From contig JBGOUV010000297.1 of the NCBI GenBank assembly GCA_041477815.1, positions 1-8,600 of the forward strand: DNA of 8,600 nucleotides. The letters run 5' to 3'. The stretch's first letter is position 1. Every line of letters begins with the position of its first letter. Origin of the DNA: JBGOUV01 sp041477815 (lineage in GTDB: Bacteria; Acidobacteriota; Terriglobia; Bryobacterales; JACQDG01). A program made the position numbers and the translations under genes. Shown here piece by piece: positions 5,869 to 8,600 of the stretch. The notes below the pieces were generated by a model. The model was not told the origin of the DNA. It saw only the letters and a program-made list of their open reading frames with translations, and made no database searches.

Positions 5869-6330
5869 ATGGCGGACCTGGAAATACGACCCACCTTGCG
5901 CTTTGTCATTTTGGGATACCTGGCGGTAGCCGTGTTGCTGGTGGCGGCCGTAGTCTGGTGGAACATGGTGGGCACTCAACTGACGCTGGGGGCGGTCGCG
6001 GTAGCGGCGCTGTTATTCGTTTGGCCGGCCACCCGCCATCTGAAATGCCGGCGCGTCCGCTGCAAGCTGGAAGGCGCCAACCTGCGCTATGAAGAGGGAC
6101 TAGTGTCGACCACGGTGAAGACGATCCCGCTGGCCAACATCCAGGACGTCACCGTGCGGCGCGGCGTCGTGCAGCGGATCTGGGGCCTCGGCGACATCCG
6201 TATCGAGGCCGTCGGCTCCGGCGCGGCCGTGGAGATCGACAATGTGGAAAACCCACAGCCGTTGGCCGATCGCATCCTGGCGGCGCGCGGGACGGCAACC
6301 GGGCAATCCCGGGTAGCGCCGTCGTCGTAA
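5869..6330 (+). CDS. Small membrane protein with bacterial PH domain (bPH2 / DUF304 type)
   Basis: The 153-residue protein has a strong ribosome site GGGAGG (5858-5863) five bases before ATG 5869. Two hydrophobic segments (about residues 11-31 and 35-54) form a membrane hairpin, followed by a cytoplasmic bacterial PH-like domain from about 60 to 140. The domain shows the pattern of the family: a strand RVRCKLEGANLRYEEG, then IPLANIQDVTVRRGVVQRIWGLG, then DIRIEAVGSG and VENPQPLADRIL. The family resembles E. coli YdbS/YdbT and is found in membrane proteins of poorly defined role. The C-terminal 13 residues are low in structure. It is convergent with the 261-residue gene, 21 bp away. The architecture is confident; the biological function is not known. 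Confidence 0.85.
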   Translation: MADLEIRPTLRFVILGYLAVAVLLVAAVVWWNMVGTQLTLGAVAVAALLFVWPATRHLKCRRVRCKLEGANLRYEEGLVSTTVKTIPLANIQDVTVRRGVVQRIWGLGDIRIEAVGSGAAVEIDNVENPQPLADRILAARGTATGQSRVAPSS

Positions 6331-6351
6331 ACTCTCGCCCGGACGGTCGCG

Positions 6352-7137
6352 CTATCCCGGGGCATCCCCGAAGATTCCGATGTTGAGATCCACAAATCCC
6401 CCGTTGATCACGCTGGGGCCTCGGAGCGTGATGACCGGCTTCAGCGCGCCCGCCCCCGCCGCCTGCTGCAGAATGGACTCGTGAAAGCGGCGCTGGACGG
6501 TCTTGCGGAGCTTGCGCCGGATGATCGGCTTGAGCAAGCCCAGCAGCACCTCTTGCCGCTTGCGGTCGGCGTCGATGGTGAGGGAACTCGTATCGATGGT
6601 CAGCGTGTCGTCCGGGGTCTCGTCGTCCGGCAGGCTCGTCACCGGAGTCCAAACGGGGATATCGACCGGCGCCACACGAAACCGGTAGTCGAGCGTGAAA
6701 CGCGTGTTGAAGACCCCATCGTGCAGAGCATGGCCGAAGAGGCGCAGGTCGTTCCCCAGGAAATCGAGATCCAGGCGGTCGAAGGTGGTCTTTTCCTCGG
6801 TGAACGGCACCGCTGGTGCGAAGGCGCCGAACGTGGCTTCTGCTATGCGATCCGTGCCCTCGATGACGAGGAGACGTTGCTTGCTGTCCAGCGTCCGTGC
6901 ATTGCTGCGGGCGAAGACTTTGCCGGAGGCGTTGAGGAGCCGGAGGGCATAGCCGTTGCCCGTGTTGGCGGTGAAAGTGGCGGTGTGAGCGGCGTCGACT
7001 GCCGTCAGCGGGACGGTCTGAAGCGGGTCAATATGGCCGCTAAGCTCCCGGTCGGTATACGGAGGACCGTGAAAGATCTCGCACCGGTACGTGCTTGGGT
7101 TCAGGGTGACGATGCTGAATTGGAGCGTCAGAGACAT
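6352..7137 (-). CDS. Hypothetical protein, 261 residues, downstream of rpsA
   Basis: I do not recognise a family. The product has no signal peptide and no membrane segment. The first two thirds look beta-rich (SLTLQFSIVTLNPSTYRCEIF at the start, YALRLLNASGKVFARS, RFTLDYRFRVAPVDIPVWTP near residue 150-165), followed by an acidic Thr/Asp-rich linker (about 168-190), a very basic helix (LGLLKPIIRRKLRKTVQRR, about 200-218), and a beta-rich end (VINGGFVDLNIGIFG). It starts at ATG 7137 with no clear Shine-Dalgarno, 38 bp after the rpsA stop on the same strand, so it may be co-transcribed with rpsA. A longer plus-strand open frame (6481-7371) covers much of it, but reads as composition-driven and enters rpsA antisense. 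This minus frame has the more natural protein composition. Confidence 0.72.
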   Translation of the reverse strand: MSLTLQFSIVTLNPSTYRCEIFHGPPYTDRELSGHIDPLQTVPLTAVDAAHTATFTANTGNGYALRLLNASGKVFARSNARTLDSKQRLLVIEGTDRIAEATFGAFAPAVPFTEEKTTFDRLDLDFLGNDLRLFGHALHDGVFNTRFTLDYRFRVAPVDIPVWTPVTSLPDDETPDDTLTIDTSSLTIDADRKRQEVLLGLLKPIIRRKLRKTVQRRFHESILQQAAGAGALKPVITLRGPSVINGGFVDLNIGIFGDAPG

Positions 7138-7152
7138 AGTGGCAGCTTAACA

Positions 7153-7171
7153 TTTCAGCGATCCCCTGAAA
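7153..7171 (-). terminator. Weak hairpin between rpsA and the 261-residue gene
   Basis: TTTCAG (7153-7158) and CTGAAA (7166-7171) form a perfect 6-bp stem with a 7-base loop just after the rpsA stop. The stem is AT-rich and no U-run follows on the minus strand, so it is at best a weak terminator or a processing/attenuation signal; it may be chance. Confidence 0.25.
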
Positions 7172-7175
7172 AGAG

Positions 7176-8600
<1,425 letters not shown>

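Overview
The window is a piece of a GC-rich bacterial chromosome. It most likely comes from an Acidobacteriota member of the Solibacter/Bryobacter type. That guess rests on the style of the truncated Ser/Thr kinase (N-terminus MVGRTISHYQI, then LGEGGMGVVYRA), the secreted TPR protein with lineage-type partners, and the short inverted repeats after stop codons. It is an inference from protein style, not a database result. I see no phage, plasmid, transposase, CRISPR or RNA gene.

Layout. Positions 1-314 (minus) hold the start of a PknB-type Ser/Thr kinase that runs off the left edge. A 95-bp gap separates it from the divergent uvrA. The uvrA reading frame (410-3193, plus) covers a complete UvrA excinuclease subunit, but a single in-frame TAA at 1472-1474 cuts it into a 354-residue N-terminal piece and a 565-residue C-terminal piece. 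All hallmark motifs survive on both sides and there is no frameshift. A compound inverted repeat made of 8-bp units overlaps the uvrA stop. Next comes a tight three-gene operon (3288-5556, plus): a TPR protein with about 11 repeats and two small, probably exported proteins that I do not recognise. The first two genes overlap by 4 bp; the second and third are 8 bp apart or overlap, depending on start choice. A second inverted repeat, built on 10-bp units, fills the gap to a convergent 73-residue ORF (5633-5854, minus). That ORF is divergent, by only 14 bp, from a small membrane protein with a bacterial PH domain (5869-6330, plus). At the right end, on the minus strand, a partial ribosomal protein S1 gene (7176 to the edge) is followed 38 bp later by an unrecognised 261-residue protein (6352-7137).

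How the genes relate. The window is mostly housekeeping: DNA repair (UvrA), translation (S1) and signalling (kinase), plus an envelope-associated TPR operon. I did not find a convincing undescribed system. The points worth a second look are the nonsense codon in an otherwise intact uvrA, the two intergenic repeats that share one architecture (short tandem units arranged as an inverted repeat directly at a stop codon), and the uncharacterised TPR operon.
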